Shown: one piece after another, positions 9,592-17,876 of the stretch
Layout: every line of letters begins with the position of its first letter
Position numbering within the stretch: position 1 is the first letter of the stretch
NCBI RefSeq assembly: GCF_002554705.1
Contig: NZ_PDEP01000008.1
Location: 126,106-190,105 of the forward strand
From: Longimonas halophila
Lineage (GTDB): Bacteria; Bacteroidota; Rhodothermia; Rhodothermales; Salinibacteraceae
Length of the DNA: 64,000 bases
Direction: 5' to 3'
Program-made: the position numbers and the translations under genes
Notes under the pieces: generated by a model
What the model saw: the letters and a program-made list of their open reading frames with translations, nothing else
Database searches by the model: none
Told to the model about the DNA's origin: nothing

Positions 9592-9628
9592 TATTTGAGC
9601 GGTAGTGCATTTGCACCACCGGGAATTG

Positions 9629-9796
9629 GGCAGTGGATAGACGGTAAGTGATGGCTCTCCTGGTAAAAATCTTTCCTGGGGCGAACGGTCCCCCGTTCGC
9701 CTACGCCGGTCCCGCCGGAGACGTCTGCGCTGGGCGGCGCTCCCAGTCTCCAGCTACGGGCATATTTCTTCCATCACGTAGCGTTAAACCGCTACC
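9629..9796. mobile_element. 168-bp MITE with 8-bp target-site duplication
   Basis: The ends are imperfect inverted repeats of about 26 bp: GGCAGTGGATAGACGGTAAG... on the left and, read inward from the right, GGTAGCGGTTTAACGCTACG..., both continuing to GTGATGG. The element is flanked by an exact 8-bp direct repeat GGGAATTG (9621-9628 and 9797-9804), the expected target duplication. It has no coding capacity; its interior forms short hairpins (GGCGAACGG / CCGTTCGCC). The same family occurs at 36797-36974 and about 36983-37118. The GGTAGTGG ends and 8-bp duplication would suit an IS1-like or other 8-bp-duplicating transposase; the family is not proven. Confidence 0.9.
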
Positions 9797-9813
9797 GGGA
9801 ATTGTATAGTCCA

Positions 9814-9851
9814 AGAAAAACGGTGCGTATCCACTCGGATACGCACCGTTT
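9814..9851 (-). terminator. Rho-independent terminator after the protease lipoprotein
   Basis: A 15-bp perfect stem (9818-9832 with 9837-9851, loop of 4) is followed on the minus strand by a run of T residues. It lies 33 bp beyond the stop codon of the minus-strand protease gene. Confidence 0.9.
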
Positions 9852-9883
9852 GCATTTCGCGTTGTATGATCTGCGTCTTCCTT

Positions 9884-11233
9884 CTATTGCTGCGCGATGT
9901 TAAAGTCCTCCCGGATATTCCACATGGCACTGAACACGCCGCCCCGGGAGTTGCTGCCCCAGTTAATGCCGTAGAGCGTTACGGTATCCCCATGCCACTT
10001 GAATACGGGCGAGCCGCTGTCTCCAGAGTTTGAGTGGTAGGTGGCGCGGTCCTGGCACCGGTAGGTAATAATCGACCCGTTCACGCGAATGCGCGAGCCA
10101 TCGCGCACCGGACGCCCACTGGTGCACGTGCGAAAGACAAAGCCGTACGTCCACCCGGTGCGGTACCCGATCTTGTCGAGCATCTCGCCGCCGAAGGGAT
10201 ACGACTCAGTGCCTCTGATCGAAAGCGTTGGCGAGCCGTGGTCAATGTCCAGCGGTCCCGGCTGATCCTGGCTGGGACTCGTCCAGTCCTCCGGCCGCGC
10301 AATCAGCGGATAACTGCCTCCAAATGCCGGTTCAACGTCCTCGTCGTAGGCAGCGAAAGCCGCATCGCTAAAGCGGCAACTGCGCTGCCCTAAGAATCCA
10401 CAGTCTGTAAAATCGGGGTCAATCGTTTCTACCCCAATTTGGCTGCCACCAGACGGCTGGTCAAAGGTGGTGCCCGACACGGTGCCGCGCTGGTTGGTGC
10501 AGTGCGAGTTGGTCAGAAAGCCCCAACTGCCATCCAGAAACGAAGTGAATCCGAAAGTGCATCGCCCCGATCCGTTGCTAATCTGCGTACCCCCGCGCTG
10601 CGTATCGAACGCACTTCGTACGGTATGGCTGTCTTCATTCAGGGGATCTGTCACCGTAAGCGTCACAGCCTCTCGCGGAATCTCAATCTGGCCCAGTACT
10701 TCTTCCACCTGTCCGAGTGCGTTTTCGTTAGCTACGGCCACGGTTAGTTCATTTTCCTGCTCGTGAAGGTCGATAAATACAACATCCTCGACCTCAAAAA
10801 CATTGTGGAGCTGCTCAAACCAGACAACCAAGTCGCGCATGCTATAGCGCCCTTCCCGCAATTCGATCTGCGGATTATCGACCGAGCGGCGCGGGCTGTC
10901 GCTACGGGATAGCACATCACTTCCCCACACCTCTTCCAGCACACTGCGAACCTCGTTGGTTCGGTCGGAACTGGGTTCTTGCAGATACACGACGGGCGTG
11001 CCCTGCTCATTGAAGAAGAAGCCACCAAAGTCGGGAATCTGCTCGGATACAGCAGCAAAGTCGTCGTGTATGTTTCCGCCTTCTTGCTGTGTGATATTGA
11101 TACGGTCGCGATCCTCTGGCTCGTCGTCTCCAGGGTCTTCATCATTCATGGCTTCAATGTCGCATCCCTGAAGGATGATGGCGATGAATAGCAGTGTGAT
11201 TAAACCAATAGATCGTACATAGTAGGCGCTCAT
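9884..11233 (-). CDS. Secreted trypsin-like (S1 family) serine protease lipoprotein
   Basis: The 449-residue protein starts at 11233 and has a lipoprotein signal (ITLLFIAIILQGC, lipid Cys24) followed by an Asp/Glu-rich linker. Residues about 50-200 form an N-terminal domain I do not recognise, possibly a pro-region. The C-terminal half is a chymotrypsin-fold protease: His244 in FLTNSHC, probable Asp290 in FSDAAF, and Ser406 in NSGDSGSPVF. The arrangement resembles streptogrisin-like or alpha-lytic-type proteases that carry pro-domains. It likely acts at the cell surface or periplasm. The gene stands alone in a segment bracketed by the 81-bp repeat, which suggests a later insertion between two older neighbours. 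Confidence 0.87.
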   Translation of the reverse strand: MSAYYVRSIGLITLLFIAIILQGCDIEAMNDEDPGDDEPEDRDRINITQQEGGNIHDDFAAVSEQIPDFGGFFFNEQGTPVVYLQEPSSDRTNEVRSVLEEVWGSDVLSRSDSPRRSVDNPQIELREGRYSMRDLVVWFEQLHNVFEVEDVVFIDLHEQENELTVAVANENALGQVEEVLGQIEIPREAVTLTVTDPLNEDSHTVRSAFDTQRGGTQISNGSGRCTFGFTSFLDGSWGFLTNSHCTNQRGTVSGTTFDQPSGGSQIGVETIDPDFTDCGFLGQRSCRFSDAAFAAYDEDVEPAFGGSYPLIARPEDWTSPSQDQPGPLDIDHGSPTLSIRGTESYPFGGEMLDKIGYRTGWTYGFVFRTCTSGRPVRDGSRIRVNGSIITYRCQDRATYHSNSGDSGSPVFKWHGDTVTLYGINWGSNSRGGVFSAMWNIREDFNIAQQ

Positions 11234-11437
11234 AGTCCTGTGTCCATTATGATTGGGGAGTGTGCAGCGGACGCATCTCCAGCGTACGTATGAAGATGGT
11301 GCTGCTATAATGGACCGGCGTGAAAGCACCCGGCTGGGGGGACACACTACAGGAGCACGATAGGGTGCTCTTTTGGAGCATATACCCGCAAGGCGCGCTC
11401 ACGGAGCGCAGAAATGCAGGGCCAGAAGTGCACGAAA

Positions 11438-11518
11438 TCACGCCGTGGGCCACGAGCTGGGCGGCACCGCGTTATCGCCCGTAAACGCCTCATCCAACGG
11501 CTCGTCTTGCGCGCCCGG
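11438..11518 (+). repeat. 81-bp imperfect direct repeat, copy B (flavin reductase 3' remnant)
   Basis: Counterpart of 9511-9591. On the plus strand it still reads as the flavin reductase tail (VGHELGGTALSPV), but the TGA stop has become TGC and the frame runs on to a TAG about 10 codons later. The TIGR02757 stop codon lies exactly at its left edge on the opposite strand. Confidence 0.88.
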
Positions 11519-12286
11519 CGGAAAGAACGCAAAATCATAGCGCGCCGGGTCGTCCGGGCAGAGCCGCCGACACGCATCCGTCAAGATGCGCACGGCTTTC
11601 CAGTCGTTCGACTTCCGCTCGATGAATCCCAGCGCCCGCGCCTGCCGCCCCACATGCACATCCAGCGGCACCATAAGCTGCTCCGAGCGGATGCGCGTCC
11701 ACAGCCCCAGGTCGACCGGACCGGGACGCACCATCCACCGCAGGTACATGTTCAGCCGCTTGCAGGCGCTCTTGGCCTCAGGCCGTGCCAGATGCTTGCG
11801 CAGCCGCTGCGGCGTGCCGGGGTTGATGGTCAGCAGCGTCGTGCTAAACCCCTGAATCGCCGGTCCCACCGGATACGGATGCGCCGGGTCGTCGGGCAGG
11901 TGGTCCGCAAAGATGTTCTCAATGGAGCCGTGGCGATCGATCGCATCGCTCAAATTGCGTGTAAACCACAGCGCATCCACCGGCTGAAACGTGCGATGCT
12001 TGAACCCGTCGAGCGCGTCTGCATCGCGAGCCGGGTTGAAATCGGCCACAAACGCATGCGGACGGTAGTTCATCCGCTCGCACAGCGCCTCCATCTTGTT
12101 GATGACGGTAGAGCGCCGTCCCCACGCCAGCAGCGCCGCATACAGCCCAATCACCGCCTGATCGCGCGGATCGTTAAAGCCGTGCGGAATGCCCAGCGGG
12201 TCCTCGGCGATGAACGACGGCTCCTCGTAGCGCTCCACCAGCGCATCCAAATACGAACGTAGTTCCTGAAATGACGACACAGACAC
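11438..12286 (-). CDS. TIGR02757 (DUF2400) family protein
   Basis: A 282-residue protein of the DUF2400/TIGR02757 family, common in Bacteroidota and of unknown biochemical function. Family blocks seen are DPRDQAVIGLYAALLAWGRR, KHRTFQPVDALWFTRNL, KRLNMYLRWMVRP, VDLGLW and PLDVHVGRQARALG. The helix-hairpin-helix-like end hints at a nucleic-acid glycosylase fold, which is inference. The last 25 or so residues (after YDFAFF) are not family-like. They are encoded antisense to the copy B remnant of the flavin reductase 3' end, so the C-terminus appears to have been built from that sequence. Confidence 0.88.
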   Translation of the reverse strand: MSVSSFQELRSYLDALVERYEEPSFIAEDPLGIPHGFNDPRDQAVIGLYAALLAWGRRSTVINKMEALCERMNYRPHAFVADFNPARDADALDGFKHRTFQPVDALWFTRNLSDAIDRHGSIENIFADHLPDDPAHPYPVGPAIQGFSTTLLTINPGTPQRLRKHLARPEAKSACKRLNMYLRWMVRPGPVDLGLWTRIRSEQLMVPLDVHVGRQARALGFIERKSNDWKAVRILTDACRRLCPDDPARYDFAFFPPGAQDEPLDEAFTGDNAVPPSSWPTA

Positions 12287-12336
12287 ACAACTGTTTTTTT
12301 AGGGGGATACAGAGCAGCGGCGGCAGAGCAAGCGCG

Positions 12337-13311
12337 CTACGCCATCAGCTCCGCAGCCCGTGCCAGATCCACATTGCCGCCACTTACCGTGACGCCGATT
12401 CGCCGTCCGTCACCTGTCACAGCTCCGGAAAAGAGCGCCGCCAGCGCCAGCGCGCCCGTAGGCTCTGTCACGAGTTTCATGCGCGTCCACACAAAGCGCA
12501 TCGCGTCGATGATGGCACTGTCGGGCACGGTCACCATGTCGTCGGCGTAGTGATGCACGAGCGGGAACGTGTACTCGCCCAGCGACGGCGTGCGCGCACC
12601 ATCAGCGATGGTGTCGGGGTTGTGCACCGACTGCAAGGTGCCCGTGTGAAACGAACGCGTGGCATCGTCGCCCGCCTCCGGCTCCACCCCAATGACGGTG
12701 CAGTCCGGCTGCAGGACCGACGCCGCAATGCCGCATCCCGACAGCATGCCGCCGCCTCCGCAGCACACAAGCAGCACATCCAGGTCATCGACCTGCTGCA
12801 GAAGCTCCCAACCCACCGTGCCCTGCCCGGCAATGACGTGCGGATGGTCGTACGGCGGCACGAGCGTAAGGCCGCGTGCCTTGGCCAGCTCCGCGCCGTA
12901 CTCCTCGCGGACGGTTTTCTCGGGATCGTAGGTCACCACCTCGGCCCCGTAGCTGCGCGTAGCCTCCAGCTTGACGGTAGGCGCATTCTCCGGCATCAAG
13001 ATCGTCGTGTCGATGCCCAGCAACTGCCCCGACAGCGCCACCGCCTGCGCGTGGTTGCCCGACGAGTACGCAATGACGCCGCCTGCTTTCTGCTCCGGCG
13101 ATAGGCGGCTGAGCGCGTTGTATCCGCCGCGAATCTTGAAGGCGCCAATGCGCTGCAGATTCTCGCACTTCAAGAAGACCTCCGCATCCAACCGCTCGTT
13201 GAGCGAGCGCGACGTGTGCACCGGCGTTTCGTGTACGACTCCGCGTAGACGGGTCGCCGCTTTGGCAACGTCGGTGAAGGTAACAGCGTCGAGGGCAGCG
13301 TCAGGCGACAT
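12337..13311 (-). CDS. PLP-dependent threonine/serine dehydratase (threonine ammonia-lyase family)
   Basis: The 324-residue fold-type II PLP enzyme starts at 13311 (MSPDAALDAVTFTDV). The PLP lysine is in FKIRGGYNALS, the substrate loop is SSGNHAQAVA, and the phosphate-binding glycine loop is CCGGGGMLSG. It lacks a C-terminal ACT regulatory domain, so it resembles catabolic threonine dehydratases or serine racemases rather than biosynthetic IlvA. Expected reaction: L-threonine (or serine) to 2-oxobutyrate (or pyruvate) plus ammonia. It lies 50 bp downstream of nothing else on its strand except the TIGR02757 gene, which follows it. Confidence 0.9.
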   Translation of the reverse strand: MSPDAALDAVTFTDVAKAATRLRGVVHETPVHTSRSLNERLDAEVFLKCENLQRIGAFKIRGGYNALSRLSPEQKAGGVIAYSSGNHAQAVALSGQLLGIDTTILMPENAPTVKLEATRSYGAEVVTYDPEKTVREEYGAELAKARGLTLVPPYDHPHVIAGQGTVGWELLQQVDDLDVLLVCCGGGGMLSGCGIAASVLQPDCTVIGVEPEAGDDATRSFHTGTLQSVHNPDTIADGARTPSLGEYTFPLVHHYADDMVTVPDSAIIDAMRFVWTRMKLVTEPTGALALAALFSGAVTGDGRRIGVTVSGGNVDLARAAELMA

Positions 13312-13448
13312 AGAAACAGGATGTTGGGGGAGACAACACATAGCGCATCCTACCGAATGCCGATGCGCACCCAGAGTTCGCCCGAACACGCCCGAATGGC
13401 TCTCGTTGAGCAGGCGGCTTGTCTTGTCATCCACCCACCGCCTGCCTT

Positions 13449-14249
13449 ATGATTCCCGTTTGGCTCACCGACACCGTTACGCCCGATTTGGGCCGCGCCT
13501 TGCACTACACGCAGCTGTGGGGCTTGCAGGGGGTAGAGCTCCGCACCGTGGGCGGCCCCGACGACCGCGTGCCCGACGTCAACGAGCCGCAGATTCGTCA
13601 GCAGTTGGAGGCGAGCGAGTTTCTCTTGAGCAGCGTAGCCCCGGCGCTATTTGGCGGCCCGGTGCACGACCGCATGATGTGGCTAAACGACCTGGCACGT
13701 CTGCCCGAGGTGCTCAGCTTCTGCCAGCGCATGCGATGCCCGCGCTTCGTGATCGATCCGTTTGCCGCCACCCCCAATGATGCCGACACCGCCCTCGACA
13801 CCGCCGCCGATGCGCTGCGCCAGGCCGGCGAAAAGGCCGCTGCGAAGGATGTGATTGTCGGTGTAAAGAACGATCTGTCGTCGCTGTGTCCCACCGGGCA
13901 AGACCTGGCCCTCTTGCTCGCGCTGGTTGACCACGCCAACGTACAGGCGGTGTGGGACCCTGCGGCGGCGCTCCGGGCGGGCGAAGATCCGCATGCCGGA
14001 CTCGACACGCTTGCCGGGCGCATCACCATGGTGCGATGCAGCGACGGACGCATCGAACAGGGCCAGTGGAACGATACGATCTTCGGCGCGGGCGATATCG
14101 ACTGGACAGCACAGTTGGAAACGCTACATGCTGCTGGCTTTCAGGGGCCAATTAGCCTTGAGGTGTACGCCGAGCCGCGCCCGAAGGCCGGGCTGCGCAG
14201 CGCCACCGCGCTCATTCGCCTGCTGGGCCGCGTGCAGCGCGCGGGGTAG
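13449..14249 (+). CDS. Sugar phosphate isomerase/epimerase-like TIM-barrel protein
   Basis: A 266-residue xylose-isomerase-like TIM barrel (AP endonuclease family 2 fold). Start is the ATG at 13449 (MIPVWLTDTVTPD). Supporting motifs are LQGVELRTVGG early, VKNDLSSL and AVWDPAAALRAGEDP in the middle, and the closing GFQGPISLEVYAEP typical of this superfamily. The substrate cannot be predicted. It is divergent from the dehydratase gene and may be expressed alone. Confidence 0.8.
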   Translation: MIPVWLTDTVTPDLGRALHYTQLWGLQGVELRTVGGPDDRVPDVNEPQIRQQLEASEFLLSSVAPALFGGPVHDRMMWLNDLARLPEVLSFCQRMRCPRFVIDPFAATPNDADTALDTAADALRQAGEKAAAKDVIVGVKNDLSSLCPTGQDLALLLALVDHANVQAVWDPAAALRAGEDPHAGLDTLAGRITMVRCSDGRIEQGQWNDTIFGAGDIDWTAQLETLHAAGFQGPISLEVYAEPRPKAGLRSATALIRLLGRVQRAG

Positions 14250-14410
14250 CGAACCCGCTGGTCTGGGCGCACCGTGTCCCCACTACACTACAAAACCAAC
14301 AAAAGACGCCACCAAACCAGGATTGGACGGCGTAGCCGATCCAGGATCCAGCGTAGGCAGCCCTCGCCAACTTTGAATATCAGACGGGATTCGTGAGGTG
14401 GTACAAGGTA

Positions 14411-14443
14411 AACGTCATCCTGAATCAAGTTCAGGATGACGTT
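14411..14443. repeat. 14-bp perfect inverted repeat, terminator/REP-like
   Basis: Arms AACGTCATCCTGAA (14411-14424) and TTCAGGATGACGTT (14430-14443) enclose a 5-base loop. It lies between the convergent TIM-barrel and ZIP transporter genes. Near-identical CATCCTGAA...TTCAGGATG hairpins are scattered through many bacterial genomes, so this may be a dispersed REP-like unit that also acts as a terminator. Confidence 0.75.
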
Positions 14444-14484
14444 TTGGGAGGCGGTGCGGACGCGGTTGTTCAGTAGCACCACAA

Positions 14485-15228
14485 TCAGTGCAGGACAAGC
14501 TGAAACGCCATCATCGCCAGGAACGCGAGCACGATGGTCGTGCCCACCTGGGCCGGACTCAGGTGCTCGCGCGTGTCGGGGAGCAGTTCAGCAAAGACCA
14601 TCCAGATCATGGCCCCCGCCGCCAGGCCCAATCCCACGGGCAGGAACGGCTCGAAGGTGGCCACGAGCAGATAAGATGGAACTGCCATCAGCGGCTGCGG
14701 CAGGCTGGTGAACACCGCCCACGCGCTGGCCTTCCACACCGACATGCCGCGCGGCACCAGAACCAGAGCAATGGCAAGGCCCTCGGGAATGTTGTGCACC
14801 GCAATGGCAGCAGTGATATACACGCCCAGATCGCTCCCGCCGCCGTACGATACGCCCACACCGACGCCCTCGGCAAACGAGTGCGCCGTCATCACGCCCA
14901 GAATGAGGAGGGCCTTCCGGGCATCCGCCCCGCGCAGTTCGCCGACATCGGGCGTGTTACGGCGCTCCAGCCACGCATTCGAAAGCGCAATGAGCACCAG
15001 TCCGCTGGCGGCGCCTGCCAGTCCGCGCCACGCGCCAATCGCATTCGCCTCCTCGATCAGGCTGTGACTGGCCGCCAGCATGAGCCCCGATGCCACCGCA
15101 GCCCCGATACCCAGCCACCGCTTTTCCACGCGATCCATCAGCGCAAGCGGCAGCGCCCCGAGTCCGGTCGTTACCGCTGTGATGAACGCAGCAATGAATA
15201 CGGTAAGTAGGCTGGGAGGAAGCTCCAT
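14485..15228 (-). CDS. ZIP family metal transporter
   Basis: Inner-membrane divalent metal permease (zinc or iron uptake likely). The 247-residue protein has about eight hydrophobic segments. The hallmark metal-site helices are TAHSFAEGVGVGVS (TM4) and AIAVHNIPEGLAIAL (TM5, HNxPEG). The length matches ZupT-like members. It starts at the ATG at 15228 and no metal-responsive operator was recognised upstream. Confidence 0.92.
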   Translation of the reverse strand: MELPPSLLTVFIAAFITAVTTGLGALPLALMDRVEKRWLGIGAAVASGLMLAASHSLIEEANAIGAWRGLAGAASGLVLIALSNAWLERRNTPDVGELRGADARKALLILGVMTAHSFAEGVGVGVSYGGGSDLGVYITAAIAVHNIPEGLAIALVLVPRGMSVWKASAWAVFTSLPQPLMAVPSYLLVATFEPFLPVGLGLAAGAMIWMVFAELLPDTREHLSPAQVGTTIVLAFLAMMAFQLVLH

Positions 15229-15364
15229 AGGCTCCGTGACGGCTACGAGATAGATTTCGTGTTTTCAATCTGCGCGTTGTCCCTAACGCAATAGATTTTC
15301 AGCAGGTTGCCTGTCCTTCAACATTGCTGAGTTACTCCGTGCCTCGGTTTACGCAATGTATCCA

Positions 15365-15404
15365 ACAAAAAAAGCCAGCCGGGACCCGAATGGCCCAGCT
15401 GGCT
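15365..15404 (-). terminator. Rho-independent terminator after the fasciclin gene
   Basis: On the minus strand, arms AGCCAGC / GCTGGCT (15398-15404 with 15373-15379, extended by G-C pairs inside) are followed by seven T residues (A-run 15367-15373 on the plus strand). It lies about 60 bp past the fasciclin stop codon. Confidence 0.88.
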
Positions 15405-15465
15405 GCACGTGCCAATGGAGCACGTTGTTGTGTATGGCCTGTGTATCGGCTACACAGGGCGGGAG

Positions 15466-17301
15466 TTAGGCGTTATCTCCGTCCTCTGTGAAGCTCGGCG
15501 GAAGCAGCACGCCGTCGATGAGGTGGATGAAGCTGCTTTCCGCCTCGATATCCACGTTGCTCAGGTCGATGGACGCTTGCCCATCGTTAATCGTGATGCC
15601 GGTAAGCGCTCCATCTTCGTCGCGCTCAGCGGTAAAGACGATGTCTTCGCCTTGCAGCGTCTCGGTTGTGAACGTGTCGTCGGCCTCAAGCGCATCGATC
15701 AGCGTAGCCGAGTCGACCGCACTTGGCAGCACGTGGTACTGCAGCGCTTCGGAGCGCTCGTTAAACGTCAGCTCTTGGAATCCGGAGCCTTCAAAGGCAT
15801 CGTTGGTCGGCGCAAACACCGTGAGGTCGCCGCCATCGACCGCTCCGTCGAGCTCAGCATTGGCGAGGTTGTCATAGAGCGTGCGCGTAGCAAGCAGCGC
15901 GCGCAGCTGCAGGCTGACCGGCTGGTTCTCCAGCAGCACGTCATCCAGCACATGCACCACTCCGTTCACGGCAGACAGATCCGTCTGCGTAACCTGCGCG
16001 CTGTTGACAAACACGGCGTCTTCTTCACCAAATGAAACGGTGATCTCGTCGCCCTGCACGGTTGGTAGCGCACCTTCCTCAAGGGCCGATGCCGGCAGCT
16101 CCTGCCCTCCGACCACATGATAGGTGAGCACCTCGCTCAGCAGATCAGTGTTCGCGAGGAGGTAGTCCACGTCGTATGCACTGAACGCATCGTCGCTCGG
16201 CGCGAAGACCGTGAAGACTGCACTGCGATCGCCAAGCGTAGCATCGAGACCGGTTGCGCCAAGTGCAGCAGAGAGCGTGCCGAGGCCGTCGGTCGATGCG
16301 ATGGTTTCGGTAGCGTCGGGGCGATACGCTTCCGGAAGTAGAAGTCCGGAAATGAAGTGCGACACGCCGTTGGTGGAGCCGAGGTCGACGTTGCCAAGGT
16401 CAATCGAGGCCTGGCCCCCATTAATCGTGATGCCTGTCAGTTCGCCTTGCTCTTCGCCTTCTTCAGGCTCGGCACGTACTGCCGTGAAGACGAGGTCTTC
16501 GCCTTGCACCGTCTCAGCAGTAAACGTATCGTTGTTTTCGGAGAGCGCAGTAACCAGTTCACCAGCCGAAACCGACTCGGTCAGCAGATGATACTGCAGA
16601 ATTTCAGTCACGTCGGCATCCGTCAGGTCTTGGTCCTGAACGAGCGGAGCCAGCCCCGCCAGCGAAGCTTCCGTAGGTACAAAGGCCGTAAGGTCGTCTG
16701 CCGGGTCGTTCAGGGCTGCCGTGAGCTCGTACTCCTCAAGCGCATTGTAAAATGCATTCGCAGGAAGGAAAAACTCGGCCCGCTCAGCAATCGTGCGATT
16801 ACTGAACAGCAGGTTGTTAACAATGTGAACCGTTCCGTTGGTCACATCCTGGTCAATGCGGAAGTAGCCCACTCCGTTTACACTACCGGCTGATGCCGAC
16901 AGCTCAGTGCCCTGGAGCGAGGCAAGTGTTTGACCTTCACCCAGATCGCCGGTTGTAAACGATTCGTCTACTACGTGGTACCGAATCACATCGGTGAGCA
17001 GTGTCGGGTTGGCCAGCAGCCCCTCGACGTCCCAATTTTCAAAAGCAGGGTTTCCGGGGGCGAACACCGTGAGCGGCTCGCTCTGTCCAAGCGTTTCGAG
17101 CAAGCTGGCATCCGACTCACTGGCAGCCGTTTCGAGCGTAGAAAGAAAGTCAGCCTCTTCGACAAGTTCAGCGGCAGTTCGATCGACTGGATCGACATCC
17201 GTCGGGATCTCGTCAGAGTCGCACGCTGAAAGGCTCATTAGAAGCGTTGCAGCAAGCATGAGCGGAAAAAGCCTGCTGGTTGTTGGGTTAAACATTTGCA
17301 T
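15466..17301 (-). CDS. Surface lipoprotein with four fasciclin domains
   Basis: A 611-residue acidic protein starting at 17301 (MQMFNPTTS; the ATG two codons later is equally possible). The lipoprotein signal ends LLMSLSAC (Cys about 27). Four fasciclin (FAS1) units follow, each with LTVFAPTNDAF-like and YHVV/YHVL boxes and ending VNGxVHxxxxxLL, at roughly residues 40-165, 170-335, 345-465 and 470-605. FAS1 domains mediate adhesion and matrix interactions, so an extracellular adhesion role is likely. Domains 2 and 4 share a GITINxGQASIDLxNVD insert, pointing to internal duplication. Confidence 0.92.
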   Translation of the reverse strand: MQMFNPTTSRLFPLMLAATLLMSLSACDSDEIPTDVDPVDRTAAELVEEADFLSTLETAASESDASLLETLGQSEPLTVFAPGNPAFENWDVEGLLANPTLLTDVIRYHVVDESFTTGDLGEGQTLASLQGTELSASAGSVNGVGYFRIDQDVTNGTVHIVNNLLFSNRTIAERAEFFLPANAFYNALEEYELTAALNDPADDLTAFVPTEASLAGLAPLVQDQDLTDADVTEILQYHLLTESVSAGELVTALSENNDTFTAETVQGEDLVFTAVRAEPEEGEEQGELTGITINGGQASIDLGNVDLGSTNGVSHFISGLLLPEAYRPDATETIASTDGLGTLSAALGATGLDATLGDRSAVFTVFAPSDDAFSAYDVDYLLANTDLLSEVLTYHVVGGQELPASALEEGALPTVQGDEITVSFGEEDAVFVNSAQVTQTDLSAVNGVVHVLDDVLLENQPVSLQLRALLATRTLYDNLANAELDGAVDGGDLTVFAPTNDAFEGSGFQELTFNERSEALQYHVLPSAVDSATLIDALEADDTFTTETLQGEDIVFTAERDEDGALTGITINDGQASIDLSNVDIEAESSFIHLIDGVLLPPSFTEDGDNA

Positions 17302-17660
17302 GATACGGCGATGTTGATAAGAAGAAACGGGGGACACGTCCCAGAACGGGACGTAAACATGTTAAAAGACACAGTGCGCCAAAACATAGCTACGCGCTGC
17401 GTATCGTGCCTCTGCACGAGGCAGAGAGATTGTAGAAAAGCAGTGAACCTACACAGAACACGCTGTGTGCACATGTTAAACGATTGGCGTACAGAAAGTA
17501 GCAGAATGGAGCCAGCTACGCTTCGTCACACCACAGATAGAGGATTGGCTCGGTCAAGCATGTACACTACGTTCAGTTCTCCGTGAGTGCACACTGCTTA
17601 CGATATCTATGAAGTGAAAGCCGTGTTAGAAGTTTCTCATGCTTTGTTGATGTTAAAGCG

Positions 17661-17688
17661 AAGAAAAGAGCCGAGCCTTCCTCGGTTC
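17661..17688 (-). terminator. Terminator-like hairpin, distal to tRNA-Met
   Basis: Arms GAGCCGAG (17668-17675) and CTCGGTTC (17681-17688, one G-T pair) are followed on the minus strand by TTTTCTT. It lies beyond a first terminator at 17731-17770. Confidence 0.65.
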
Positions 17689-17730
17689 TAATTGCATAGA
17701 TAGCTCAGTTCTGAAAAACAATCAGCTCTA

Positions 17731-17770
17731 AAAAAGCAAAAAGCACCACCAAACCGGAGTTTAGCGGTGC
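17731..17770 (-). terminator. Rho-independent terminator after tRNA-Met
   Basis: On the minus strand GCACCGCTAAAC pairs imperfectly with GTTTGGTGGTGC around a short loop (17743-17770), followed by TTTTTGCTTTTTT. It lies 33 bp beyond the tRNA 3' end. Confidence 0.82.
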
Positions 17771-17802
17771 TCAAGAGCGGTTCTTCTGTATGTAGACCAA
17801 TG

Positions 17803-17876
17803 TAGCGCGGGACGGATTTGAACCGTCGACCTCCGGGTTATGAATCCGACGCTCTAACCATCTGAGCTACCGCGCC
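17803..17876 (-). tRNA. tRNA-Met (anticodon CAT)
   Basis: On the minus strand the 74-nt sequence folds as a cloverleaf: acceptor GGCGCGG / CCGCGCT, D stem GCTC / GAGC with loop AGATGGTTA, anticodon loop TTCATAA, and T arm GACGG-TTCAAAT-CCGTC. Terminal CCA is not encoded. CAT could be elongator Met or the lysidine-modified Ile2 species; the sequence looks like elongator Met. Confidence 0.92.

Larger units (their letters stand above)
17302..17802. other. Intergenic region upstream of the fasciclin gene, with tandem hairpins
   Basis: This 500-bp gap separates tRNA-Met from the fasciclin lipoprotein gene, both on the minus strand. It holds two minus-strand terminator-like hairpins (listed separately), an imperfect repeat of the box ACATGTTAAA (about 17357 and 17472), and a GCCTC-TGCAC-GAGGC hairpin near 17406. 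It is AT-rich relative to the rest of the window. I see no convincing open reading frame. Confidence 0.5.

Noticed and set aside
15405-15465. Possible short coding region between the terminator and fasciclin stop
   Set aside because: Only the 3' untranslated region of the fasciclin gene; no start codon with a plausible frame.
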